DNA of 64,000 nucleotides from assembly GCF_027744825.2 (NCBI RefSeq), contig NC_071338.1, forward strand, positions 22,692,001-22,756,000, given 5' to 3'. A program made the translations under genes and the position numbers. Shown here piece by piece: positions 22,771 to 35,795 of the stretch; within the stretch, counting starts at the first letter, position 1, and every line of letters begins with the position of its first letter. The notes beneath the pieces are model-generated. The model was not told the DNA's origin and did not search any database. It was given only the letters and a program-made list of their open reading frames with translations. The DNA comes from Synchiropus splendidus. Taxonomy: Eukaryota > Chordata > Actinopteri > Syngnathiformes > Callionymidae.

Positions 22771-23352
22771 CTGCAAAGGAGAGAAGAAAGAACACAAACA
22801 ATTTGTGAAATGGCGAGAGTCAAACTTTTAATTGGCAGCACAAGAGTGCAGAGGACTCGTTTCACATCCCCGTGGTGACCATCGCGACATGCCAGGCACG
22901 ACAACTCTCTTCATCTGGAATTCAAGAGGAAGCTGTGAGGGAAATCTTTTGAAAAGTTTGTGAGAGAATCGGTCATGATTGTCATGTGAGAAGGATGGAA
23001 GCATCTCAAATTGGCATGCTGGAAAGTTGGCTTGGTTATTGTGACATTTGACACCATGGTTTGAAGTCGACCTGACGTATGGTTGAACCCTTCAACAGAC
23101 AATAAATACATGCATATAGACGCACAAGGAAGACAGGAGTAGAGTTTCGTCAACAGACAATCAAGAAACATCATGCTAGTGATACTGTAGCATGCTTGAC
23201 ATATTCTCACTTCCAATTTGGCCAAAAATAAAGTATTGGACTGGAGGAAATTATTTCACAAAGTTACAGATAATTCTATTGTGTGCTAACGTCACAGCGA
23301 AAATGGGCTGCAGTTCTGGAGACAATCCAAGTCAGGTCAAAAGGTGAGGTTG

Positions 23353-23523
23353 CGGGTGTCCAACCGGTCCTCAAGGGCCGCGGTGGGTGCAGGTTTCTGT
23401 TTCAACCAGTGCCCACACGGCTTCACCGATCAGATGTCAGAAGAATGTGACCGGTTATACTGTGTGTGCTTGAGGGGTTGGAACAAAGACCTGCACCCAC
23501 TTTCTGGAACACTTTGGACACTC
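23353..23523. mobile_element. Inverted-repeat MITE (gggtgtccaaccggtcctcaagggcc)
   Basis: The left arm gggtgtccaaccggtcctcaagggccgcggtgggtgcagg pairs with the inverted right arm cctgcacccactttctggaacactttggacactc over about 50 bp. It is non-coding. This abundant fish MITE type has further diverged copies at 22165-22350 and 10541-10660. Confidence 0.7.
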
Positions 23524-23879
23524 ATGGCGTCGGTAAACCACCCCAGTTAGTTAGGGTACATCCCACCGAATTCATGCCTACAGAAAATCTCTCACATCAT
23601 GGCCTGGTTTTGACATCAGGAAGGTGAAAAAAATAAGGCAACTCACAAAGGACAATTTGGAAAGTGAGAGCCTGCTGCTTCAAAACGTTACAAAAAAAAA
23701 CCAAAAATGCTTGTCAGACCAAGTGATACAACATGAATTATTCAGGAATGAAAACATTTTTGGTAAAATGGTTGTCCTTTTCTTATTATTCATAACATCA
23801 GCACAGGGGCGAACAATGTTTCCATCAACATTACCTCCTTACTTTAGATCGAAAGTTTGTTATCTCTTTCAGTAACAGC

Positions 23880-24700
23880 CGCATGAATTTGTCCATCTGT
23901 CAACATTGTACTCCGCCAAAGTCTCCTTGAGCGAAGATCCAGCGCTGATTGATGGAAATTGTTTCATTATGAGAAATAATAAAGAAAAGAGACGTCCTTC
24001 TCTTAACCAGACCTGTGCGGGACTGCGGAAACAATTCCGAGTCGTTTGTGGCGTACACTGAGCTCCCCGCTTTTCTTCGGTTTGACACCAATTTGCATTA
24101 ATATGCGCTCGTATTCCTGTCTTTTGTGAAGCCAACAATAAAAATCTCTTATCTTCACTGCAGCATAAGCCAACATGATATATCAGTGTGCAGACACGTT
24201 GGCTAGCAATAAGCAACTGGAAGCCTTTTGTCTGTTTTCTCTAACAAATAATTTGCATCGGAAGCAAAAAGAGAAGTTGACGAAAGTACAACGCCTTCAG
24301 ACAGTTCCGTATTTTTACACCCCTCTGCTTCTGGGCAATGCTCTCTTATACGATTTGGTTTCTTCCATTGTCCGCGGCAGATATTATGTAAATACTCACA
24401 ATATTCCCTCAAGCAAGCGCGACCAACAACAGTTTAATCTCTGAAGCCGTTTGGCCCTTTTGTTTGAGATGGTGCCCAAAAGCTAAAAGCTGGATTCAGT
24501 GTGGGAGAGAGAGAATGAGTTGTAGATTGTCATCCTTGGCTTTGACTGTGAGCCAGCAGTAAAGTAGGCCGGGCATGGAAGAAATTACACATGCCTGAAG
24601 GACTGTTTGCTTTTCTTAGACAATGCCATGAGATCATTACACTGCAGAAATCCAGCCGAGCTGGGATAAATCGATACTAATCCCGGCTGGGCACAATAAC
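23880..24700. promoter_or_regulatory. Candidate intronic enhancer with two octamer sites
   Basis: Repeat-free, compositionally complex intronic sequence with perfect ATTTGCAT octamers at 24091-24098 and 24251-24258, 160 bp apart; the first is embedded in atttgcattaatatgc. POU factors bind such sites. The regulatory role is inference; conservation was not tested. Confidence 0.3.
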
Positions 24701-24989
24701 ACTTTGTATGAGCAGAAAGAGAAATGGAGGTTGTAGGCCAGCTCAGAATTTTAGTTATTATTTCTTTGACATGATTAGGCTGGTATCAGCAGAAATTATT
24801 GTACCGGCAAGAAGTCCGTTTTCGCAAGTTCAAGAACCTTTTTTTTCCTCATAGAAAAAAACAAATTTCACTGATGCATGCCTTGATTCATCTCCGCAGT
24901 AAAAGCTTCGAGTCACTTGGTTGTCGCGGTCAGGAGTCACACTTTAATGCAGTATTCTCATCATGCAGTTCACCAGGGCAGGGAGTCTA

Positions 24990-25241
<252 letters not shown>

Positions 25242-25800
25242 CTATTGTTGTCCAACACCCTGCCCAGTGTGGGAAGGATGAGAAGACCTTGGAAGACCAC
25301 CTGCTGACAATAAAGGGTCAGTTGGATGCTACATTGGAGAAGCTGGAGTTTTACTTGTGCAAACATTTCCTGAAGGTGAGATTAGTTTTATAATACTTCA
25401 TCACCATTAAAGTAGAAGTCGCGTTACAGGTTTGGGTTCTGCAATGCTAGTTCAGCCTGAAACATCTTCGACACTACAGTAACTATGCATAGATTTGTGT
25501 GAAAAGGTTTTCATTTTTTTAATGATCATGTTGACATCTAGTTTCGAGTAAGTGCCGGTCCAGTCAGAAACAGAGTTGGTCACATGCACAAGGTCTGTGT
25601 TGAATAGGCCTTTCATTCACACAGAATTTTATTGAAACACTTATGTTGACACTTATGTGTCAACTTGCAAGCCACTTGAATACACTCATTATTGACGCCT
25701 TAGGACTGAGAATATGTTCTTATTTGCTATTAATTTCTACCACCAATTAACCTTTTTTTTTTATTATGGAGAGTGTCACGCCACAAAATCTGTATACAAG

Positions 25801-26068
25801 TAACATCCTACTTATGACTGGGATTGGTTCTGAGTCGAATGCTATTCAAAATGGTCGACGCGAGGGTTATAGGTTCTACTGTAGTGGTAGATCGCTGTGT
25901 GACAGTGAGATGCTGGGATACTGTGCTGCCATAAATGTCGTACGTGTCGCCGGCTGGCTGCCATTATTGTCATACACATTGTCGGGCTGCTATGTCCTAC
26001 GGTGCCTGACATTGAATAAAAAAAAAAAAAAAAAGCATCTGCTGGCCGTGGTCGTAAGTACGAGGTTA
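25801..26068. mobile_element. MITE with 18-bp terminal inverted repeats
   Basis: The left end taacatcctacttatgac and the reverse complement of the right end, taacctcgtacttacgac, match at 15 of 18 positions. A 17-bp A run (26018-26034) lies near the right end. It is non-coding and 268 bp long; superfamily unassigned. The open frame across it is incidental. Confidence 0.65.
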
Positions 26069-29000
26069 CTTGTTATAAGTATTCATACATATGATATGTC
26101 TGGGTGATGCTTCTGCAAAGCTGAATATTTACTGTGCCAGTGAATTCAAAAATATTTAGGAAAGGATTCACTGTATTTACTTGACTGTTTACCTTGAAGA
26201 AGTGGTTGCATTTTTAAAACTCCAACTTAGGTGGCGGATGGGGGACGAAGATTGCTACATCAGGTATTTTGAGGTTTTTGCTTGTGACTGACTGGACAAA
26301 GATTCTGACAGAAAAGGGAGGTGAAGAAGACGAAACGCACCATATGTGATGGTCAGTCACAAACAGGGAAGGGATCACAACCTGGACCAGATGTCTTTGA
26401 CATGACATGACCTCAGCGACTACTTTTTATTCCCACATTTCCCTTTTGCTCGCCTCACAAATGCAGAGAAGTTGTCTCCTTCGCTGCTGTCTTCCACGCT
26501 CTGTCAATCTTATCTGCCCTACCATGCTGCCTCTGACTGTCCCGCTTAATTCTTTCTTGTCCTTTTAGAATTCCCTCTCTCATTTTCCTTTTCGCTTATA
26601 CTCTATCTGGCCTTCCCCAGCGAACAGTGTCTGTCACGCAGTGCGGAGCAGCAGACATGGGTGCGGCTCAAGAGGAGTCTTCAATAAATGGATAAAAATA
26701 GGGCTTTAGTAACTGCTGCAGGATGGAGCGAGGGGAAAGGAGGAGAGATGTAGATAAGAAAATGCTTTAAAGGATAAACGGAGAAACAAGGAACAAAAAT
26801 AAAAAAAAATACTGGGACACAAAGCTTGCTGGATGGGGATGGCAGGGGAAATTCTTTGGGCTCCCGGAAGCTATGTAAGGTTGCAAAGGTGTGAACCGTT
26901 TTGGAGACACGTCCACATTCATAAATCTGATAAAATAAGCACTTTCGCTTGTAAAATCATATGTTACAAATCCACACTGTATTTTAAAAATTGTAAGGCT
27001 GGATGATTCATATAGCCATGCTTGTTTGGAAATGATTCAGGGTTTGTTCAGCTTCTCAAACTGCGACTGATTATTAGTATTTAAAACAGAAGTTCTGTGG
27101 CAGGCGGCAATATGGACGTGATATGTTGCACTTCCGGTTGTTGACAGAGTGGACTGTTTAAACATCAATGGCCAGAGATAAATGAGAATGAGGAAACAAA
27201 GCAAAAGGAACACTAAACATGTGCGTGGGCATTTGTTGCATACTTTTCAACGACACTTCGGCGCATATCTTTTGCCCTTTAATTTTAGCTATAGAGAATG
27301 GGACTCTCTCATTGGCCCCTGCATAGTAGGTTGACAGGCAATAAAATATCAACAAATTCAGTTGTATAGATTTTAGTACGTAACAAATGTTTTCTTATTT
27401 TCCAATTTATTTATCAGAAGGAACGCGGCCTGAACTGCATTTTAAAATCCTAACAGGAAAGAATATGCACTTTGGCTTTTAAGAGGAGTGATGAATTCTA
27501 ATGGTCCTGTCAGTGTGGAGAGGTATATTTATGTACAGAAGTTAAGAAGATTCTGACACACAGCCAATCAAAAGGGAACGGATAGTGCGAATTTAAGCAA
27601 GAAGCTCCAGAAATGATCTAGACATATGAGCTCTCTTAAGAGAATGATGGCACACAGAGCCAGTATTCACAATCTCCTTGCCAATAAACCCTCCAAAACT
27701 GGGCATTATGTAGCATAGCATCTGTTCAGACAAACATCGAATAGCCATTGAGGGGTTCAGAATTTAATGTCGATCAACATTTGAATCTGTCTCAACATAT
27801 AATGCCAACCACTCTCTTATAGTCAAGCAACACAATTTGGTTTTGACTTGGCTTTGAGTCAGAAGATACAGATTATCCTGCATCCATATTCTTTTACTCC
27901 ATCTTGCAACAGCAATTGTTCAGCAGTCTGTGTATTGCTTGCCAGTCCGTGGAAATGTATTTTTGCTTTCACTATTGATTCCTTCCATTTTTTGTTTGTT
28001 TGTTCTTACATTATATGAAACAATATATGCATTTGTAAATGTGATGCTTGTTTTCAGATTTTGTTCAAAAAGAAAATGGTTTTGATCATCATTGTTATTG
28101 GGTGTATCAGCATGAGAGGCCCAGGAACCACAGTGAGGAAAAAGATAACAATGAGATTCAGGAACATATTTTATGTCTAGGATGGAGGTTGCCCCCCCAG
28201 ACTTTTTCAACTCAGCACGCAAAGGAGGGATACAGACCTAATGGGTCTACATTGAGGGTTTGCTTGGGTCAATGGCTCACTATCACAGAATGCACCAGCA
28301 ACTGTCTGGCTATGGTTAACTTGAAAATGCTAACCTCTACCAAAAATGAGAAAAAAAGGTGGCATACAATGCAGGAGTCCAAATGAAAGCGAGCAAAAGT
28401 AAGAGTAGAAGGAAGAAAGAAGAAAAGGATCAGGAATCAGGATTGCCCTGAGAGTTGAGTAGATGGTGGTGGTGTCTGTTATCCGTGGCGTGATGGTGAA
28501 GGTGGCAAAGGAAAGTGTTGCAGTGAGAAGACATGGAAGAAAATCAGGATAATGTGTGGTCGAGTTCACGAGGCTCAGCATATTGTTATGAGCTCAAATG
28601 TTCTTGGTACGAGTTGAAAGCCATCATACTGCTGTCCAATGCCACAGGAAAAACTACTTGTATTATAGTGAAAGAGAGTATGCATTTCTTAAATCATAGG
28701 CTGCAAAAATGGCAACCAAAATGCCAGTTTACCTACCATTGAGGAATGGACTGAAATATGTTCCTTATGAATAGTATTTTGGCGATCATGTTGCAGGAGT
28801 GTAAGCTGTGAAAGGGACCCCAACCCAGGACACACACTAAATAATTTTCATCTCTGAAACATTTGGAACATGAGAGGGAAGCACAGACACAGTGGTGGGA
28901 GTCTAGCGTGTGTCACTTTCCTAAGGGAGTAATGGATGATTGTACACTAAAGTCAATAGGTGTCTGTATAACTTACCACGTCGCAAAGATCGGTGAGCTA

Positions 29001-30377
29001 CCAAAACCAAATGAGAAACAAGTATTTCAGAGACATGTTGATGGAGAGAGAGAAGCACAAGCTACTGCACAATAATGAAAGTCACACTTCAGTCCGGGGA
29101 CCGTCCATGTTGGCTTGTCTATTAAATCACACTCGTTTCAAAAGTGGGTTCGCCGAGGCCACTGGGTTTCTCATGGTTGTGGACCTGATCAAAAACATTT
29201 TGTGCAGAAATTTTTGAGGCTTTCACCAGACTTTTGATCAAAGTCTGTTAGATGTACGGCTGAAATGGATTTTTCATGCATCTCCGAGGCATCGCTCTGC
29301 TGTTGTGATCTGCTTATCTCTCGCCCGAGCCCCCTGCCTCTTTCTCTCGCTACCTATTTAATACATTTAAAATAAAACCTGAGGTCAATTACGGCTGTTT
29401 AGTGCACGTGGACTGCACGTTTACTGAACAGATGGTGCATCTAAGCTTTTTGAATTAAACAGAAGAGACATTGTAAAGATCAGAGTGAACGAATGAAAGA
29501 GACACTCAGCATTCCGCTCATGTCCTTCTTTTTTTTCCCTTTCATCTGCCTTTTTTCTAACTCTACGCTGCATCCTCAGCCAACCCTCTCTTCATGTGTG
29601 CCAGGTTGCAACCACGGGAATGTTTGCAGAGAAAGGGAGAAAACCTTTTTGGTATTACAACTTCACCAAGGTTGCATCAGGTTACAGGAAAGTTTCAGAC
29701 ACCCGAGAAGCGCCCGGTGGCTACCAGCTATTTGGTTTTCACTTGGGCCTGGAGCCAAGATGCTGTTAGGGGAATTAGTGACCTCAACTTTTTTGGTTGT
29801 CTCCACCACTTTTATCGGACCATCAACTAAGAGCTTCAAGGCACCTCTGAGGACCATTTTGAGACCATTGGGCCAAATTAATTATAGAAAGAGGTTAAAT
29901 CTTGCAAAAGAACTTGAATATAAAGAGACAAATCAGAAATTACAGACCAGTGGAACAGTCTGGGTGCCATTGCTCATAAATAGCACTGACCCACTCCAAG
30001 TGAGGAAATGACTCCATCAGAGGTGCCATTTGCTAGTTCTGCCCATAACCAGAACTTCCTGCACAGAATTGTGATACAAAATGTCCCAGCCTTTTTAGCC
30101 ATAATGTGACTCCGATGTCTCCACTGAGCTACACCAAATACCTAGGAATACTAGCGTCACATGGATGAAGGAAGACCAGCACTTGGTTCACGAGTAGAAA
30201 AGATGAAATAGCAAATGGAATTGGTTCACTGTCTGCTGTAATGTGGGAATTGTGTGGCTGAGGTCAAAGATTATTCGCGTTACTGAACTCACATTTTTAT
30301 CAAGAATATTCCACTTTTCCACTTGTGGTATCTGGCACTGGTGGGATTTTAGCCATTTGCCAAGTTGCCTAATTTAG

Positions 30378-30520
30378 CGTTGTAGTACTCTAGATAGGTC
30401 TTGCTTTCGAGACCGGTCTCAACATAATTTTTTTCAGGTCTCGGTCTCGTCTTGGTCTCCAATGCATTTTCGCGGAGTCTTGTCTTGTCAGACTTGGGAT
30501 TTCTATTCAAGACCAGTCGA
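30378..30520. mobile_element. MITE fragment (gagaccggtctc / ggtctcggtctc family)
   Basis: gttgtagtactctagataggtcttg...gagaccggtctcaac...ggtctcggtctcgtcttggtctcc is typical of a fish MITE built of GAGACC/GGTCTC words. A relative with both ends is at 42481-42775. Confidence 0.5.
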
Positions 30521-31821
30521 GGTGGAAAGAGAAAACTGTCATAATTGGTAAAAGGTAAAGTATAAAGTATAACTGGTAAAAGAAGGATTCTGGGTTTTTT
30601 TTTCATTTAGTTTTGTTGTTTGTTTTTTGTGTTTTTTCTTTGATATTTATCCGGGGTCTCAAACTGATCCAAAGAGGACCACAGTCAGTTTTTGTTGCTC
30701 AAACAAAAGCCATTCACATCCATTAAGTTTGAGGGACAACGTCTAGTTGTTTAAGGGTCTATATCAAAGTCATTTAAGGTTGTTTTGCAAAGCAAAAAAG
30801 CAAAAATAAATACAAAACGAAGGTATTCTATTGATTCCTATGATTGGTAGAGTAGACATCGATCATACCATACCAACAGCGTTTCTTACCAACCAGTAGG
30901 CACAGGAGGAGCCTACTGGCCCATATGAATGGGTTGTATATACAGTAGTCTGACAACCACCCATTCAATTGAACGATCAGATCTGCATGGGGTAACTTGC
31001 CCACTAAATTTGGTGACTTTGAGTTTAGCCACCCAAGCATGAAACATTTTAGCTAACCAAATGTTGGTTTTTGCTGGTTGGTCTTTTTGTGTTTTCCATT
31101 CCATTAGAACCCTTGACATTAAATTATTGTGCAGTTTTGAAACATTGAAATGATGTTAAAGCATAAACATAGTCGAGTGGGTGCGCAAAACAACAGACTG
31201 GAAGACGGGTGAAGAAAAAGCAGAGGCCAAAACTGTTCAAAATGGGGACAGTATTAGCTGAAAGTAGTGCAAGTGATCACCTATTTCCACTCCCACTCCT
31301 TGTGCCCCGCACCCGCTAGATTTTCTTACCATTTTTAGGTGTGCGTGTGGGGCTACCTAAAGCCACATGGTTATAGTTGTGCTGATGGGTACCTGCAATG
31401 ACAAAAGCAACGGAAATGGGGTTCAGTGTTAATGAGAGAAGCTCTGTATCGGTCAAAATACAGAGTGTTAGCAGCAAAAAGGGCAGCGAACAAATGGATA
31501 TGTCATTGGGAAACATTTCTGGCAAATGCTCTTATTCGCTGATGTAAACAACCTGGCAGTGATTCAATATGGATGAAATATGAGTTTAATGTTCTCCGAT
31601 GACAAAGATGGGAACAAAATAAATAATGCTGAATGAGGGATTAGTGTTCGCAGCATTCCCTTGTAACACACACCAATGGCATGTCAGTGCAAAAAAAGAC
31701 AAAGTTGAAAGAAAGGAATCCAAGTCACTGTTGTATTTTTGACAGGAGGTCAGCCATGTGACTTGTTTACTAACACGTGTGGAGGGCTGGAGATTTGCAG
31801 GTACAACCTGCAAAACGCGGC

Positions 31822-32063
31822 TACCATTAATTCCACAATATAAAGCGCACCGGAATATTAGCCCCACCCACTAAATTTGAAAAGGAAACTTGATGCATAA
31901 GCCACACCGGCGTCCAGATTGGAGACTGACTCATGAAACAAACATAGCAATGTTCACTGAATCATGAACATCTTTTATTTACATTACAGCACTAAAGGCC
32001 ACTGTTTTTGCCTGTGTGAACAACGTTAAAAAATTTGCAGCTTATTGTCAGTGAATTACGGTA
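31822..32063. mobile_element. hAT-type MITE (ccgtaatt..ataaagcgcaccgga family)
   Basis: The left end taccattaattccacaatataaagcgcaccgg and the right end cttattgtcagtgaattacggta are the diverged ends of a vertebrate MITE family whose copies read taccgtaattnccggactataagccgcaccgga. The internal cacccactaaatttgaaaagg block is also diagnostic. Confidence 0.65.
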
Positions 32064-32126
32064 ATAAAACACATTGTGTCTTTCATGCTTTGCCAAGTCC
32101 AGAGAGTAGCATAAGGTAGCATACCG

Positions 32127-32312
32127 TGGTGATGGAATGATGAGGCTTCATGAAACCGTGTTTTTTTTTGCTTATTAAGTGACCCTCTCCATTTAAAAAT
32201 AAGTTTTATTTCAATAGTTGTTCAAATCCAAAAATTTTCAAGTTGTGAGTGCCATCTGGTGGTCATTAAAACGGAGGATACTGTTTCATGAAGCCTCATA
32301 AGTCCTTCACTA
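32127..32312. mobile_element. hAT-like MITE, near-complete copy
   Basis: It starts TGGTGATGG...gatgaggcttcatgaaac and ends gtttcatgaagcctcataagtccttcacta. It has the internal gtgccatctggtggtcatt block. The flanks share gcata on both sides, compatible with a decayed target duplication. Confidence 0.65.
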
Positions 32313-34105
32313 GCATAAGTATTTTTCCCACCCGGAGAATTGCTGGATAGCACTCAAGCCTTGAAAAACTGTAAAATAATCCCAAAGTCATAAACAAGAA
32401 AGCAAGCGATAAATCTATGAAACTGCATTTTTGTCTTACCAGAAAATGAAAAAAATGTAAGTAAATGCTGCAAAAGGCCTACATGCTATTACATGCTATT
32501 TTACCGCTGCTTTACATTTTATTTTTTATTTTGTGAGCAGACGTGTTTGCGTGCTTCAACACACATAAACCATGGAAATAAATATACCCCATAACATTAT
32601 TAAATGATTACATCAACATGTGTCCACGTGCACCTAACTGACACAAGCAGACAGGACCTTCAGGAGATGCAACAATGCCATCTGCACTCATCACGGTGTG
32701 CTGCCGAGGAACATCATCGTAGAGATGTGCAGCCAAGAGTTTGACAAGAGTTTAGTGTTGGACTCTATAGTGCAGTTCAACACTGAATGAATTTGGCAGT
32801 TAGTTCACCTGTCCTTTTCTCAGCCGCAGGGACACACACTGTCCAAAACCACCAGCCAACAGTGGAGGAGAATGGAAAATAACAGCTATGTTCTTCATTG
32901 AAAATCTGTACTCTTTAGTTGTCCCAATGTCTGCATTTGCCTTGATGTCAATTACACAAGAAGCTTTGAACAATTGCAAGCAAGTTGGGGGCAAATCATT
33001 TGATCCACCTGGTCAAGTCATATGCAATATATTTTGCATGACTGTAAAAACAAGACGAGTGCAGGTCATCAACACCTCTTTATCTTCCTCTCGCCTTATT
33101 AGTTGACCTCCTCAGAAACGCCAGCCTGTTCATGCCTGTCAAATCCACAAGTTATTTCACGTGTTATATCACCTCTTCCCTAAATCCCCTTCCCTAGCCC
33201 GCAGTAACATTCTTTAATATTTACAAAATCCACGGACTCAACAGCAAATCCCTCAATACCCCTTTACAGAGCCGTATTTGGACTCCATCCCAAACTGCAG
33301 TCTGCGAAGGTGGTTTTCCTCCCCTTGCTGCAGCCGAGCCCCTCTCACCTACGCACATGCTCACACACACGAACATACAGGTTTGTATCTCTATCTTTGT
33401 TAGGACTAGTCAATGCAATAATACTTTCTCCAGTCTCTCTCCCAAAGTCTAACCATCCAACACAAATGGCTAACCTTAAACAGGAGTTGGAACCAAACGT
33501 AAACCTATTTATCATGACCTTGTCACTTTTGTCTTCTCCTTCAAATTGAGACTTGGATTTGTGGGTTCCGGTCCCGACCACAATGCAAGGTCCCCACAAA
33601 TAAGGATAAACCAGGTACACCTCTACAAAGATCCACACGTACACACATTTTATAAACATGATTCTTCTCTGAGCTTTGATCCAACCAACATACTAATACA
33701 AACTCCGATACACCTGGAACAAACCCAGGGAAATCACTTTACTTGTTTTTACACCCACAACCATTTGGTCAAAAACAAAGGCCATGCATGTGTTTGGAAA
33801 ATAAATAAATAGAGCAGATTATTGAGAGCTGGAACAGCATCTGTTATTTGATGCAGCTGGATTATTACTATTATTTAATTTGGCTTTTTCTCCAAAAGTT
33901 ATGATTCACTAAACAAATGGACGTTCTAATCTTTCACTTAAAGATCTGCACTCTTTCCTGCTAGAATTATTTCTTGATTTTATTATCATTTACATGTATT
34001 TTATACCTGGCTAATCCGATAATAATTTATTCCTATTCAATAACTAGACAGGTATTGAAGGGAGCGCAAAGTTTTTATCCAATAAAATTCCAACATTTAA
34101 CTCAT

Positions 34106-34278
34106 TGAGTGCTGGGTACATGAGGTTTCATGACACAGTATAGAAGGGTTGATGACACCATGAAACAGCCTCACATCATTTCTGAACCAAAAGTGCCATC
34201 TAGTGGCCTCTCAAAATCATGACACTGGTTCATCAGCCGTCTCATGCTGTTTCATGATACCTCATCTGCCAGTCACTA
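34106..34278. mobile_element. hAT-like MITE, near-complete copy
   Basis: The left arm gagtgctgggtacatgaggtttcatgacacagtatagaagggttgatg and right arm gctgtttcatgatacctcatctgccagtcacta flank agtgccatctagtggcctct. Same family as 3858-4064. No clear target duplication. Confidence 0.65.
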
Positions 34279-35670
34279 CGAATGGTATTAGTTTTACAGC
34301 GTTCTGACCACATTTACAATACAATACAAAACAATTCTTGTGAATAAAGAAAATGTTCAAGATGACTCCACAGAATCTTATATAGAGCGCCACCAAAATC
34401 CAGCCTCAACTCCCAGCCAATCCTTAAAGTTTAACTGAAACATTTTCATCTCTTTTCAAGCTATTCTGTATACAAACGTTCCTGAGCACACACTGCAAGA
34501 CTGGCTGACTTACACATGAAAACCTGTTTGGTCCAGCTACCTTCTTTTGCTCCACCGTAATGAGCACAGTTAAATGAGCAGCAAGAGTCGACCAGGGACA
34601 CAGGAACACTTTAATTTCAATTCAGAGAACATCCAAGCGTTCCTTTGCATCACATCTCTCTGTTCCAAGGGTGCAGAGGTGTTATTGTCTGAGAGAGAAA
34701 AGGGTCCACTGCAGTGTGGAGGTGGTTTAGTTGAAGAATGAGGCTATTACTGACCACTCAGTTAAGGACAGTAAATGGTTACTTTAGAAAGTGTGTTTAA
34801 CAACATGACTTCGTATGTGAGAAGAAGCTGGTAGAGACCTTGTCGTAAAGTGTGATGTTCATTTTCTGTCTGCTGCGGTGCCTGTTAAAAAATGCATTAG
34901 TGGCAGTTGCTGAAACATCCATTTACATCTGTCACAAAGAGGAGAGGGAGGCCCGGTGCGCACGTCACGGCTTTCAATATTTGCTCTGTGTGTGGAGATG
35001 GATGGGACGTGTCTGTGAGTGTGTCCCTTCATCACTTTTCGTTCATTCAAATGCTTAACAGTGAGTCACAAAGTAGAGATTATTTGAGTTCACGCACGCC
35101 TAAGCGGATATGTTCAATCTAGTCTGATATAAACACACGTCAGTAACCACATCCATCAATCTGGCTGTCAAACATCCACCAAAAATACCTTCAAAACAGC
35201 ACAAATACTTTTATTCTGTCTGAGTTGATGTTCAGAAACGGCTCCCCTGTCATATCCCCAGGTAAACAGCCTTTTAGTTCAGCGTTAACTGAATCATCTG
35301 TTTGAAACATTCGGGGCCAGTTTGCAGTGATCACTGAAATAAATGACCAGAACTACATGAAAATGAGTCCAAGTTACTTTGAAAAAAAATGGTGGAGTAC
35401 GGCCATTTAAATATCAGAGACTGTGTGTACTGGTTTTCAACTGTTTGAAGAGACAAAAATGCATGAAGGCACTTGGCCAGGCCTTGTTCAGCACCAAGGA
35501 CAGCACTCAACTCACTGTTTTTACAGGGCTTGAGCAGCAAAAATGACAGAAAACAGGAGAGAACAAACAAAAAACAGTCATATATTAGAAGTCCCCAGCT
35601 CATGCATGATTATGTTACAATGTTTAACACAAGACTCTGTTGTTGATGAGTGCTGTAGTACTGGCAAGCC

Positions 35671-35795
35671 ATCCTCGCTCCCATGACATCATACATTGAT
35701 GCTAAGCAAGTGGATTTTTGCATCTTAAACACAACGCTTAAGGTTGCCTTCAGTGTCACTATCTGAATCAAAAGTCAATTTTCGAATGCATTTGA
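35671..35795. repeat. Dispersed repeat, copy B (pairs with 10681-10800)
   Basis: Aligns by eye with copy A over about 90 bp, with the shared words catcrtayattga and gccttcagt. Confidence 0.4.

Noticed and set aside
26637..26870. ctgtcacgcagtgcggagcagcagacatgg... considered as an LTR start
   Set aside because: It begins like an LTR, but no end, polyadenylation block or target duplication could be found.
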